Of a DNA stretch of 64,000 nt, positions 54,801-62,835 are shown in pieces. Every line of letters begins with the position of its first letter. The first letter of the stretch is position 1. The stretch spans positions 2,545,001 through 2,609,000 of the forward strand of contig NZ_CP017174.1 of assembly GCF_006402735.1 (NCBI RefSeq), written 5' to 3'. Under the pieces are notes generated by a model, which searched no databases, was not told the DNA's origin, and was given only the letters and a program-made list of their open reading frames with translations. Source of the stretch: Myxococcus xanthus (lineage in GTDB: Bacteria; Myxococcota; Myxococcia; Myxococcales; Myxococcaceae). Both the position numbers and the translations under genes were made by a program.

Positions 54801-57260
54801 TCAGGGGAGCGGCCCGTCGACCAGGCGGAGCACGTCCGCCAGCACGCCAGCCGCTGTCACCGCCGCGCCCGCGCCGTAGCCGCGAATCACCAGCGGAGTG
54901 GGGCTGTAGCGCTCCGAAGTGAAGCTGAGCGCGTTCTCTCCGCCCTTCACCGCCGCCAGCGGGTGCGTCAGGGGCACCGGCACCAGCCCGACGAAGCAAC
55001 CGTCCTCCGTGACGCTGCCCACGTAGCGTAGCACCTTGCCCTCCGCGCGGAGTGCCTCCACGCGGCGCTGGAAGGCGGCGTCCACCTGGGGGAGTCGGGC
55101 GAGGAAATCATCCAGCGGCCCGGTGGCGTCGAAGTCCGACGGCAGCAGGGAGTCCAGCGTCACCTGCTCCAACTCCACGTGGCGGCCCAGCTCGCGGGCG
55201 AGGATGAGCACCTTGCGCGCCACGTCGGTGCCGTGGAGGTCGTCGCGCGGGTCGGGTTCGGTGAAGCGCTTCTCCATGGCGGTGCCCACCGCCTGCGACA
55301 AGGGGACGCCTTCCTCCGTCAGGCCCAGGATGAATGACAGCGAGCCGGAGAGGATGCCTTCCACGCGCAGCACCCGGTCTCCCGTGCGCAGCATGTTCTT
55401 CAGCGTGTCGATGACGGGCAGCGCCGCGCCCACGTTCGTCTCGTAGAGGAAGCGGCGTTGGTGACGGGAGGCCGTCTCGCGCAGCTTGCGGTAGTGGCTC
55501 CACTGGCCTGCGTTGGCCTTCTTGTTGGCGGTGACGACGTGGAGCCCCGCCTCCATCAGCGACGGGTAGGCGAGCGCGATGTCCTCGCTGCTGGTGCAGT
55601 CCACGAAGACGGGCCGGCCCGGCCGCTTCGCGCGGGCCCAGTCGCGGAAGGCGTCCAGGGGCGCGCCGTCGCTGCTGGCCGACAGCCGCTGCTTCCAGTC
55701 CTCCAGGGGAAGTCCCTCGCTCGCCGTCACGACGCGCTTGCTGTTGGCGATGACGCAGACGCGCAGGTCCACGCCGTGGGCGCGCAGCTTGGGCGCCTGC
55801 TGGTGGACCTGCTTGAGCAGCTCGCCGCCCACGCTGCCCACGCCGGCCAGCAGCAGCTCCACGACTTCCGTGGTGCCGAAGCACCGACCGTGGACATGGG
55901 CCAGGGCGCGGGGGCCGTCCGTCTCCGCGATGACCGCGGAGATGCTGCGCTCGCTGGAACCCTGCGCGATGGCGGCGATGCTGCAACCCACGTCCGCCAG
56001 CGCGCTGAAGAAGGTGCCTGCCACGCCCACGCGGTGGCGCATGCCATCACCGACGATGCTGAGCACGGCGAGCCCGCGCTGCTGCTCGATGGTGTCCACC
56101 TTGCCCGCCGCGCGCTCCATCTCGAACGCGACTTCCAGGGACTGCACGGCGCGCTCCGCGTCCGCCTGCTGGACGCAGAAGCTGATGGAGCATTCGCTGG
56201 AGCCTTGGGTGATGAGCACCACGGAGATGTTGGCGTGGGCCATGGACTCGAAGACGCGGGCGGCGGTGCCCGGAACGCCCTTGAGTCCCGCGCCCGCCAG
56301 GTTCACCAGGGCGATGCCGGGAAGGAAGGAGAGGCCGCGCACCGGGTGCTCGGGCGGCGCGGCGTCGTCGGTGACGCGGGTGCCCGGGTGGTCGGGGCGG
56401 AAGCTGTTGCAGACACGCACGGGGATGCCACGCTCGCGCGCGGGCGCAATCGTCTTGGGGTGGAGCACCTTGGCGCCGAAGTAGGCCAGCTCCATGGCCT
56501 CCTCGAAGCTCACCTCGGGCAGCGGGAAGGCTTCTGGCACCAGCCGCGGGTCGGCGCTGAAGATGCCGTCCACGTCCGTCCAGATCTCCAGCAGCTCCGC
56601 GTCCAGCGCCGCCGCCGCCAGCGCCGCCGAATAATCCGAGCCACCCCGGCCCAGGCACATCGTCTTGCCCCGGGCGTCACCGCCGAAGAAGCCCGGCATC
56701 AGCATCAACCCGGGACCGCTGGCCTCGCGCAGCGGCGTGAAGCGCGCCCGGCTCTCCTCCTGGAGCGGTGTGGCCTGGAGCGGGTCCCCCGCGCAGAGGA
56801 TGACGTCCCGTGGCTCCACGGCGTGCGGCTCCAGTCCGCGTGCGTGCATCAGCGCGCCCAGGATCAGGCACGAGGCGCGCTCGCCCAGGCCGGACAGGTG
56901 CGCGAGCACGGAGGGCGAACATTCCCGCAGCAGCCCCACGCCCTGCAGCAGCCCGCGCAGCTCCGAGGTCAGCGTGGAAAGTCCCTCTTCCAGCGAGCGC
57001 AGCCGTGTCTCCCCCAGCTCCGCCGCCAACTCGCGGATGATGCCGCGGTGGACGTCCTCGAAGCGGCCGTGGAGCGACTCCACCGGCTGACCTTCCTGGG
57101 CCGCGCGGGCCGCGTCCACCAGGAGGTTGGTGATGCCGGAGACGGCCGAGGCGACCATCATCACCCGCGTCTCCTTGCGCGCCGCCGCGGCCAGGTCCGC
57201 CACGCCGCGCATCCGCTCGGCGTTGCCCACGCTCGTCCCCCCGAATTTCATCACCCTCAT
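54801..57260 (-). CDS. thrA: Bifunctional aspartokinase / homoserine dehydrogenase
   Basis: Catalyses the first and third steps from aspartate to threonine and methionine. The 819-residue length equals E. coli ThrA. The aspartokinase part starts at KFGGTSVGNAERM and has GRGGSDYSAALAAAAL and FGAKVLHPKTI. Two ACT regulatory domains lie about 310-455 (NISVVLITQGSSE..., CSIAAIAQGSSE...). The dehydrogenase starts with LLAGVGSVGGELL (NAD site) and has VTANKKANAGQW, GILSGSLSFIL and DPRDDLHGTDVARK. The ATG at 57260 has GGAGGTG 6 nt upstream. Expression is very likely controlled by the leader/attenuator just upstream. thrB and thrC are not adjacent. Confidence 0.97.
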   Translation of the reverse strand: MRVMKFGGTSVGNAERMRGVADLAAAARKETRVMMVASAVSGITNLLVDAARAAQEGQPVESLHGRFEDVHRGIIRELAAELGETRLRSLEEGLSTLTSELRGLLQGVGLLRECSPSVLAHLSGLGERASCLILGALMHARGLEPHAVEPRDVILCAGDPLQATPLQEESRARFTPLREASGPGLMLMPGFFGGDARGKTMCLGRGGSDYSAALAAAALDAELLEIWTDVDGIFSADPRLVPEAFPLPEVSFEEAMELAYFGAKVLHPKTIAPARERGIPVRVCNSFRPDHPGTRVTDDAAPPEHPVRGLSFLPGIALVNLAGAGLKGVPGTAARVFESMAHANISVVLITQGSSECSISFCVQQADAERAVQSLEVAFEMERAAGKVDTIEQQRGLAVLSIVGDGMRHRVGVAGTFFSALADVGCSIAAIAQGSSERSISAVIAETDGPRALAHVHGRCFGTTEVVELLLAGVGSVGGELLKQVHQQAPKLRAHGVDLRVCVIANSKRVVTASEGLPLEDWKQRLSASSDGAPLDAFRDWARAKRPGRPVFVDCTSSEDIALAYPSLMEAGLHVVTANKKANAGQWSHYRKLRETASRHQRRFLYETNVGAALPVIDTLKNMLRTGDRVLRVEGILSGSLSFILGLTEEGVPLSQAVGTAMEKRFTEPDPRDDLHGTDVARKVLILARELGRHVELEQVTLDSLLPSDFDATGPLDDFLARLPQVDAAFQRRVEALRAEGKVLRYVGSVTEDGCFVGLVPVPLTHPLAAVKGGENALSFTSERYSPTPLVIRGYGAGAAVTAAGVLADVLRLVDGPLP

Positions 57261-57361
57261 GAGCGCACCTCCGCGTGGAAGGCAGCGAGGCGGGACGGCG
57301 GGTTCGGCGGCGTCGACTGCGGGGAGGGCTGCATGTCGGGGCTCCTGCGGCATGTGAAAAC

Positions 57362-57391
57362 AAAAAAGCCCCGCGCCGGAGAGCGCGGGGC
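57362..57391 (-). terminator. Attenuator terminator of the thr leader
   Basis: A perfect 9-bp stem GCCCCGCGC and GCGCGGGGC with a 6-nt loop, followed on the minus strand by six T (57362-57367). It lies 29 nt past the leader-peptide stop and about 100 nt before thrA. A smaller hairpin (GGAACC/GGTTTCC) between the leader stop and this stem could take part in an alternative fold. Confidence 0.9.
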
Positions 57392-57419
57392 CGAGCTGGA
57401 AACCAAGGTGGTTCCGTCG

Positions 57420-57554
57420 CTAGACCACCCGCGCCCGGCGGGGAGTCGTCGTGGTCGTCGTCGTGGTGGTGGTCAGCACGGTCGTCAGGACACCCGCGCG
57501 GGCGAGGAACGTCGTTCCCTCGCGCTGCACATGCTGGCCGTTGACGCCGTTCAT
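57420..57554 (-). CDS. thrL: Threonine leader peptide (attenuation of thrA)
   Basis: A 44-codon frame from an ATG at 57554 to a TAG at 57420. After an ordinary first half it reads GVLTTVL followed by ten consecutive Thr codons (ACC, ACG, ACT), then PRRARVV. Fourteen of the 44 residues are Thr, four of them outside the run. A terminator hairpin with a T-run follows at once, then thrA. This is the classic layout of ribosome-mediated attenuation: shortage of charged Thr-tRNA stalls the ribosome in the Thr run and prevents the terminator. E. coli ThrL has a comparable Thr/Ile run, but no Ile codons occur here, so the signal seems to be Thr alone, perhaps with Val or Leu. The ribosome binding site is weak. 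Confidence 0.85.
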   Translation of the reverse strand: MNGVNGQHVQREGTTFLARAGVLTTVLTTTTTTTTTTPRRARVV

Positions 57555-57662
57555 GAAGGGAAGGCTGGCCGAACTTGCCGCGGTAAGTCAAGCAAGGGAC
57601 CCGGCAGGTCCATGCATGACGGGGACGGGCTCGCGGAGGTCAACGCGAGCCCTCCCCAGCGT

Positions 57663-58688
57663 TCAGCTTGCCAGGCGCATGACCACCTGGGTGAGGCCGT
57701 AGACCACCACCGCGGTCAGCGCCGCGGCGGGGATGGTGAACACCCAGGCCCAGATGATGCGGCCGGCGACGCCCCACTTCACCGCGCGCCAGCCCCGGGT
57801 GGCGCCCACGCCGACGATGGCGCCGGTGATGGTGTGCGTGGTGGACACGGGGATGCCCAGGTGGGCCAGCGCGATGATGGTGACGCCGCCGCCCGTCTCC
57901 GCGGCGAAGCCGCCGATGGGCGCCAACTTGGTGAGGCTGTGGCCCATGGTGCGGACGATGCGCCAGCCGCCGAAGAAGGTCCCCAGGGCGATGGCCGCGT
58001 GGCAGGAGATGATCATCCACCAGTCGATGTGGAACGGCCGGTCCTTCCAGATGGTGCCGAAGAGCACCACGGCGATGATGCCCATCACCTTCTGCGCGTC
58101 ATTGGTGCCGTGGCTGTAGGAGAAGATGGCGGACGACACGAGCTGCAGCCGGCGGAACCACGAGTCCACCTTCAGCGGCGTCTGGCGGTGCACCGTCCAC
58201 GTGCTCAACACCATCAGCCCGATGCCCAGCGTCATGCCGATGAGCGGCGACAGCACGATGAAGGCGGCGATCTTCGCGATGCCCGAGCCCACCAGGCCCG
58301 CGAAGCCGAGCACCGGCAGCGTGGCGCCAATCATGCCTCCGGCCAGCGCGTGCGACGACGAGGAGGGCAGGCCCCACCACCACGTCAGCAGGTTCCAGAC
58401 GATGGCGCCCATGAGGGCGGAGAAGATGACGGCGAGCACCGCGCTGGGGCCCTGAGCCCGGAGCATCTCGAAGTTGATGATGCCCTTGCCCATGGTGTTG
58501 GCCACGTGGACGCCCCCGCCAAAGGCCGCCACGAAGTTGAAGAAGGCGGCCCAGGCCACGGCCAGGTTGGGGGAGAGCACTCGGGTGGAGACCACGGTGG
58601 CGATGGAGTTCGCCGCGTCGTGGAATCCATTGATGAAATCGAAGATGAGTGCGACCGCGACAATGAGGATGACGGCGGCGAGTAGCAT
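57663..58688 (-). CDS. pit: Inorganic phosphate transporter, PiT family
   Basis: A 341-residue inner-membrane carrier for low-affinity phosphate (metal-phosphate) symport. The two PiT signature repeats are present: FDFINGFHDAANSIATVVSTR near the N-terminus and FSYSHGTNDAQKVMGIIA in the middle, along with LPSSSSHALAGGMIGA and VSTTHTITGAIVGVG. About ten hydrophobic segments. The ATG directly abuts the stop of the DUF47 gene (TAA then ATG), so the pair is translationally coupled. Confidence 0.96.
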   Translation of the reverse strand: MLLAAVILIVAVALIFDFINGFHDAANSIATVVSTRVLSPNLAVAWAAFFNFVAAFGGGVHVANTMGKGIINFEMLRAQGPSAVLAVIFSALMGAIVWNLLTWWWGLPSSSSHALAGGMIGATLPVLGFAGLVGSGIAKIAAFIVLSPLIGMTLGIGLMVLSTWTVHRQTPLKVDSWFRRLQLVSSAIFSYSHGTNDAQKVMGIIAVVLFGTIWKDRPFHIDWWMIISCHAAIALGTFFGGWRIVRTMGHSLTKLAPIGGFAAETGGGVTIIALAHLGIPVSTTHTITGAIVGVGATRGWRAVKWGVAGRIIWAWVFTIPAAALTAVVVYGLTQVVMRLAS

Positions 58689-59315
58689 TTAGCTGTGCTC
58701 CAGCACCACGCCTTCGATGACGTTCGCCACCGACTGGCACTTGTCGGTGGCGGTCTCAATGAAGTCGTAAATCTCCTTCCACTTGATGATGAGCAGCGTG
58801 TCCGCGCCGCTCTTGAAGAGCCGGCCGACACCCGCGCGCAGGGCCTCATCCGCCTGCGACTCCAGGCGCTTGATTTCCTTGCACCCGGCCAGGATCTGCT
58901 CCGGCTTCTTGATGAGCCGCAGCGCGGCCACCACTTCCTGCACCTTCTGCGTGGACAGCACCAGCAGGCGCGCCAGCTCCGTGGCGTCCGGCAGGCTGGC
59001 CGGGATTTCGTAGTAGTGCAGGCGGGCGGCGGCGGCGTTGGTCAAATCCAACACGTCGTCGATGCGGGAGAGCAGGGTGTGAATCTGCCCCCGGTCGAAC
59101 GGGGTGATGAACTGCTGGTGCAGACGGTTGAAGGCGGTGTGGGTGACTTCGTCCCCACGGTGCTCCGCGTCCTTGAGTGCCTGGACCCGCGGTGCGACGT
59201 CGCGGTAGTCACTGAGCAACTCGTAGAGCATCTTCGCGCCTTCGACGGTGACGGCACATTGCGCATCGAAGTCGTCGAAGAACTCGTCCGACTTCGGCAT
59301 CAGCTTCTCGAGCAT
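58689..59315 (-). CDS. DUF47 / PhoU-like PiT accessory protein
   Basis: A 208-residue all-helical cytosolic protein of the PhoU-like DUF47 family, regularly encoded with PiT transporters and thought to regulate them. Marks: FFDDFDAQCAVTVEGAKMLYELL, KDAEHRGDEVTHTAFNRLHQQFITPFDRGQIHTLLSRIDDVLDLTNAAA and IKWKEIYDFIETATDKCQSVANVIEGV. The ATG at 59315 has GGAGGGA 5 nt upstream. Confidence 0.93.
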   Translation of the reverse strand: MLEKLMPKSDEFFDDFDAQCAVTVEGAKMLYELLSDYRDVAPRVQALKDAEHRGDEVTHTAFNRLHQQFITPFDRGQIHTLLSRIDDVLDLTNAAAARLHYYEIPASLPDATELARLLVLSTQKVQEVVAALRLIKKPEQILAGCKEIKRLESQADEALRAGVGRLFKSGADTLLIIKWKEIYDFIETATDKCQSVANVIEGVVLEHS

Positions 59316-59365
59316 CCGTCCCTCCAAGTCGCCTGGGGGCAGGCGACGCCGTTCTTGAGGGCGGT

Positions 59366-59379
59366 TGACATGTCTGTCA
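59366..59379. promoter_or_regulatory. TGACA-N4-TGTCA inverted repeat upstream of DUF47-pit
   Basis: A perfect 5-bp dyad TGACATGTCTGTCA about 50 bp upstream of the DUF47 start. The TGTCA half-sites recall those of Pho boxes, but Pho boxes are direct repeats, so this may be another regulator's operator or coincidence. Confidence 0.25.
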
Positions 59380-59529
59380 CGCACCCTTGGCGCGCCCGTG
59401 ACTACCCTATGTGGAGAGAATCTCCAGCCTTCCTTTCTGCTTGCCTGTGGCTCCCACCCTCGCTAGGGCGCGCCCGCTGGGGGCAGAGGGGGGAGCCAGG
59501 GCTTGCCGGCTTGCTCGTGACCCGGCCGC

Positions 59530-60540
59530 TCAGACGGCGATGACAATCTTCCCGAAGTGGGCGCCGGACTTCATGTAGCGCAGGGCCTCGCGCGCCTGCT
59601 CAAAGGGGAAGCTCCGGTCGATGACGGGCTTGAGGCGGTGCTGGGTGAGGAGCCGGTTCATGTCCTCGAACATGGCGCGGCTGCCCACGTAAGTCCGCTG
59701 GACGTCGAGCTTCTTTGGCTCCACCAGGGCGGGGTCCGGCCTGGCGAAGCCGCCGCTGAGCATGCCGATGAGGGAGATGTGGCCCCCGGGCTTCGTGGCC
59801 CGGACGGAGCGGGGGAAGGTCTCCTCGCCGGCCACCTCCAGGACGTGGTCCACGCCCTGGCCGTCCGTGAGCGCCAGCGCCTGCTCCTCCCAGTCCGGGT
59901 GCTTCTTGTAGTTGATGGTGCCATCCGCACCCAGCCTCCGGGCGTGCTCCAGCTTCGCGTCCTGGCTGGAGGTGATGAGGACGCGCGCCCCCAGCGCCTT
60001 GGCCAACTGGAGCGCGAAGACGGACACGCCGCCGGTGCCCTGCGCCAGCACCGTCTGGCCCGGCTGGAGCCGCCCTTCGGCGACCAGCGCGTTCCAGGCG
60101 GTGACGGCGGCGCACGGGAGGGTGGCGCCTTCCTCGAAGGACAGGTGGTCCGGGAGGAGGACGAGCCCCTCCGCGTCCACGACGACGTACTCCGCGAGCA
60201 CGCCATCCACGCTGCCACCCAGGGCGTTCCGCGTCTTCTCCGGGGAGGGCGGGCCGTCCGTCCATGTCTGAAAGAAGGTGGGGGCCACGCGGTCACCCGG
60301 CGTCACACGTGAGACGCCGGGGCCCACGGCCACGACTTCTCCCGCGCCGTCCGACACGGGGATGAGGGAGGCAGGGCGCGGTCCGGGATAGCGGCCCAGG
60401 GCGATGTAGAGGTCCCGGTAGTTGAGGGACACCGCGCGGATCCGGACCAGCGCCTGGCCGTGGCCCGGCGTGGGCTCCGGCCGCTCCACCTGCACCCAGG
60501 CGTCGGCGCTCCCTGTCTGCTGCAGTTCGTAGGCTTTCAT
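59530..60540 (-). CDS. Zinc-independent medium-chain dehydrogenase / quinone reductase
   Basis: A 336-residue MDR-superfamily enzyme. GroES-like domain: ALVRIRAVSLNYRDLYIALGRYPGP, VSDGAGEVVAVGPGV. Rossmann domain: TVLAQGTGGVSVFALQLAKALGARVLITSS. The asparagine in NYRD stands where zinc-dependent alcohol dehydrogenases have their Cys ligand, and the structural four-Cys loop is missing, so it is a zinc-free NADPH:quinone or enone reductase. Substrate not deducible. The ATG at 60540 fits the family (MKAYELQQTG); a longer frame adds only six residues. Confidence 0.9.
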   Translation of the reverse strand: MKAYELQQTGSADAWVQVERPEPTPGHGQALVRIRAVSLNYRDLYIALGRYPGPRPASLIPVSDGAGEVVAVGPGVSRVTPGDRVAPTFFQTWTDGPPSPEKTRNALGGSVDGVLAEYVVVDAEGLVLLPDHLSFEEGATLPCAAVTAWNALVAEGRLQPGQTVLAQGTGGVSVFALQLAKALGARVLITSSQDAKLEHARRLGADGTINYKKHPDWEEQALALTDGQGVDHVLEVAGEETFPRSVRATKPGGHISLIGMLSGGFARPDPALVEPKKLDVQRTYVGSRAMFEDMNRLLTQHRLKPVIDRSFPFEQAREALRYMKSGAHFGKIVIAV

Positions 60541-60770
60541 GCGGGCATGACTATCCACGGATCGTCAGGGCGGCCAGACAACCATGCGGGAAGGGCTCGC
60601 TGGCTGGGTGGATTTGCCCGGAGTGAAATGGTTCGCTGTGGGCGCCTGCCCGGTGGCCAGGGAAGAGGGGCGGCAAAGGGGTGGGCAGGGGCGGAAAACC
60701 CGGCTACATGCTGGTGGCAGGGGAGCGGCCCGCCGAACGGGACGCTCCGGCTGCTGCCCCGGGTTCTCGC

Positions 60771-61769
60771 ATGATGCCGACTCATCCCATGCCGCTGTCT
60801 GTCGCGCCGATGATGGACTGGACGGACCGCAACTGCCGGTACTTCCATCGCCAACTCAGCCGCCACACGCTGCTGTACACGGAGATGGTCACCACGGGCG
60901 CCATCCTGCATGGCGACCGGGAGCGGCTGCTGGGCTACGACGCCGCGGAGCACCCGGTGGCGCTTCAGCTTGGCGGTTCGGAGCCGGCGGCGCTCGCCGA
61001 GTCGGCCCGCATTGGCGAGCAGTGGGGGTACGACGAAATCAACCTCAACGTGGGGTGCCCGAGCGACCGCGTCCAGTCGGGCCGCTTCGGCGCGTGCCTG
61101 ATGGCGGAGCCGGACCTGGTGGCTCGGCTGGTGGGGGCGATGCGAGAGGCGGTGAGCATCCCGGTGACGGTGAAGTCGCGCATCGCCATTGACGAACTGG
61201 AGGAGTGGCCGACGCTGGAGGGCTTCATCCGGACCGTGTCGGCGGCGGGGTGCACCCGCTTCATCGTGCACGCGCGCAAGGCGTGGCTCCAGGGGCTGAG
61301 CCCCAAGGAGAACCGCGACGTGCCGCCGCTGCGCTACGACCTGGTCCACCGGCTCAAGGCGGAGTTCCCGCACCTGGACATCAGCATCAACGGCGGCATC
61401 AAGACGCTGGACGCCGCCGAGGAGCAGCTGCGCCATGTGGACGGGGTGATGATGGGCCGCGCTCCGTACGAGAACCCGTACCTGCTGGCCGAGGCCGACC
61501 GCCGTTTCTTCGGCGCCACCACGCCGGTGCCGCAGCGGCATGACGTCGTCGAGGCCATGCTGCCGTACATCGAGAAGGCCATGCTGCGCGGCGCTCCGCT
61601 GGGCGCCATCACCCGGCACATGCTGGGGCTCTTCCAGGGACTCCCGGGGGCGCGCGCGTGGCGCAGGCACCTGAGTGAGAATGCCCACAAGCAGGGCTCG
61701 GGGCCGGAGGTCGTCGTGGCGGCGCTGGCGAAGGTGCGGCGCGAACCCGAAGCCGACGTCGCGGCCTGA
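60771..61769 (+). CDS. dusA: tRNA-dihydrouridine synthase A
   Basis: Reduces uridines 20/20a in tRNA with FMN and NADPH. The 332-residue protein shows SVAPMMDWTDRNCRYFHRQ at the start, LQLGGSEPAALAES, the catalytic cysteine in NLNVGCPSDRVQSG, the flavin segment VKSRIAIDELEEW, HARKAWLQGLSPKENRDVPPL, and INGGIKTLDAAEE. These are DusA-specific signatures. Two ATG codons (60771 and 60774) fit as start. Confidence 0.96.
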   Translation: MMPTHPMPLSVAPMMDWTDRNCRYFHRQLSRHTLLYTEMVTTGAILHGDRERLLGYDAAEHPVALQLGGSEPAALAESARIGEQWGYDEINLNVGCPSDRVQSGRFGACLMAEPDLVARLVGAMREAVSIPVTVKSRIAIDELEEWPTLEGFIRTVSAAGCTRFIVHARKAWLQGLSPKENRDVPPLRYDLVHRLKAEFPHLDISINGGIKTLDAAEEQLRHVDGVMMGRAPYENPYLLAEADRRFFGATTPVPQRHDVVEAMLPYIEKAMLRGAPLGAITRHMLGLFQGLPGARAWRRHLSENAHKQGSGPEVVVAALAKVRREPEADVAA

Positions 61770-62085
61770 CGGGGGAGCCTCACCCCGACACCAGAGGGAA
61801 CCGCAGGCTCGAGCCGCTTCCTTTCGGCCCGGCATGCGATTCCCTCTGGCCCACCGCCGCGCTCGGCGTGGTCCGCTCCCTCGTGAAGCATCCCGCCACC
61901 ACCGTGGTCCCCAAGCACCGCTCCAAGTCGGCGCTCTCACGGGGTGTCAGGCATTGCTTCGGCGCACGGCCCCACTTGCGAGCACCCCGCCCCTCCGGGT
62001 GCATCAGGCCCGGAATCAGCACCCGCGGCCGGAGCCGCGGTGTGCATGGCGATTCTTGTCGCATGCCGTGGCCGCGAAGGGCCCG
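61770..62085. other. 316-bp intergenic region, nothing recognised
   Basis: Between the convergent dusA and TPR genes. A weak 5-bp GC stem (CGGGG/CCCCG) just after dusA is the only structure seen. There is no credible open frame and no T-tract terminator. Confidence 0.5.
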
Positions 62086-62835
62086 TCATGGTTTGCGCAT
62101 GGTTCCTTCACGAAGCGCGTCCAGCAGCGCGGGCGGGTCGCCCTCGCGGAAGGCGGAGAGTCCCGCCTCGAAGTCCGCGCGCGCACCGTCCACGTCACCT
62201 TGCCGCTCACGCAACACGCCGCGCGCGTGCAGCAGCTCCGGGTCCACCTCGTCGCCCGTCTGGGACGCGAGCGCCTCGGTGAGGTCTTTCGCCGCGTCGT
62301 CCAGCCGCCCCAAGCGGGCCCGAGCGGCGGCGCGTTGCTGGAGCAGCCACGGGTTGCCCGGGGCCTCCTCAATCGCGAGCGTCCAGTCCCGCTCCGCCGC
62401 TTCAACCCGGCCCAGCGCCTCCAATGCTTCGGCGCGCTTCATGTGCAGCACCAGGGCCTTGCGGTAGCCCGCCGCGACGAGCGCGTCGAAGTCCGCCACC
62501 GCGTCTTCATGGCGGCCCAGGCGCGACAGGCACAATGCACGGTGCAGCCGGCTGGTGAGGTGGCCGGGGGCCAGCGCCAGCACGCGCTCGTACCACTCCA
62601 GCGCCTCGGCGGGGACGCCGCCCCAGATGGCCAGCGTCTGCGCCAATTCCAGCAGCACGCGCGCCTGGCGGGGATGGGCCTCCGCCAACGCCCGTGCGAG
62701 CGCGAGGGCGGACGTGTACCGCCCGCTTCGTCGCAGGCGGTCCACCTCCCGCAGCTGGGCGGCCAGCTCCGGGGGACAGGCTTCGCGGCCGTTGCGCTCC
62801 ACCGCCGGTGTCTCAGCCGTTCTGGGGGAAGGCAC
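62086..62835 (-). CDS. TPR-repeat protein
   Basis: A 249-residue cytosolic protein made of about six tetratricopeptide-like helical pairs from residue 25 onward (YTSALALARALAEAHPRQARVLLELAQTL, AEALEWYERVLALAPGH, EDAVADFDALVAAGY, AAERDWTLAIEEAPGN, DDAAKDLTEALA, DGARADFEAGLSAF). Probably a protein-interaction adaptor. The GTG at 62835 makes it overlap the upstream CoA-transferase gene by 23 bp; an in-frame GTG at 62802 would avoid that. Neither has a clear Shine-Dalgarno, so translational coupling to the upstream gene is plausible. Confidence 0.78.
   Translation of the reverse strand: MPSPRTAETPAVERNGREACPPELAAQLREVDRLRRSGRYTSALALARALAEAHPRQARVLLELAQTLAIWGGVPAEALEWYERVLALAPGHLTSRLHRALCLSRLGRHEDAVADFDALVAAGYRKALVLHMKRAEALEALGRVEAAERDWTLAIEEAPGNPWLLQQRAAARARLGRLDDAAKDLTEALASQTGDEVDPELLHARGVLRERQGDVDGARADFEAGLSAFREGDPPALLDALREGTMRKP

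Noticed and set aside
55458-58685. A plus-strand open frame of over 1000 codons antisense to thrA, thrL and pit
   Set aside because: Low-complexity Arg/His/Gly/Ala sequence, no domain; the opposite strand encodes conserved enzymes.
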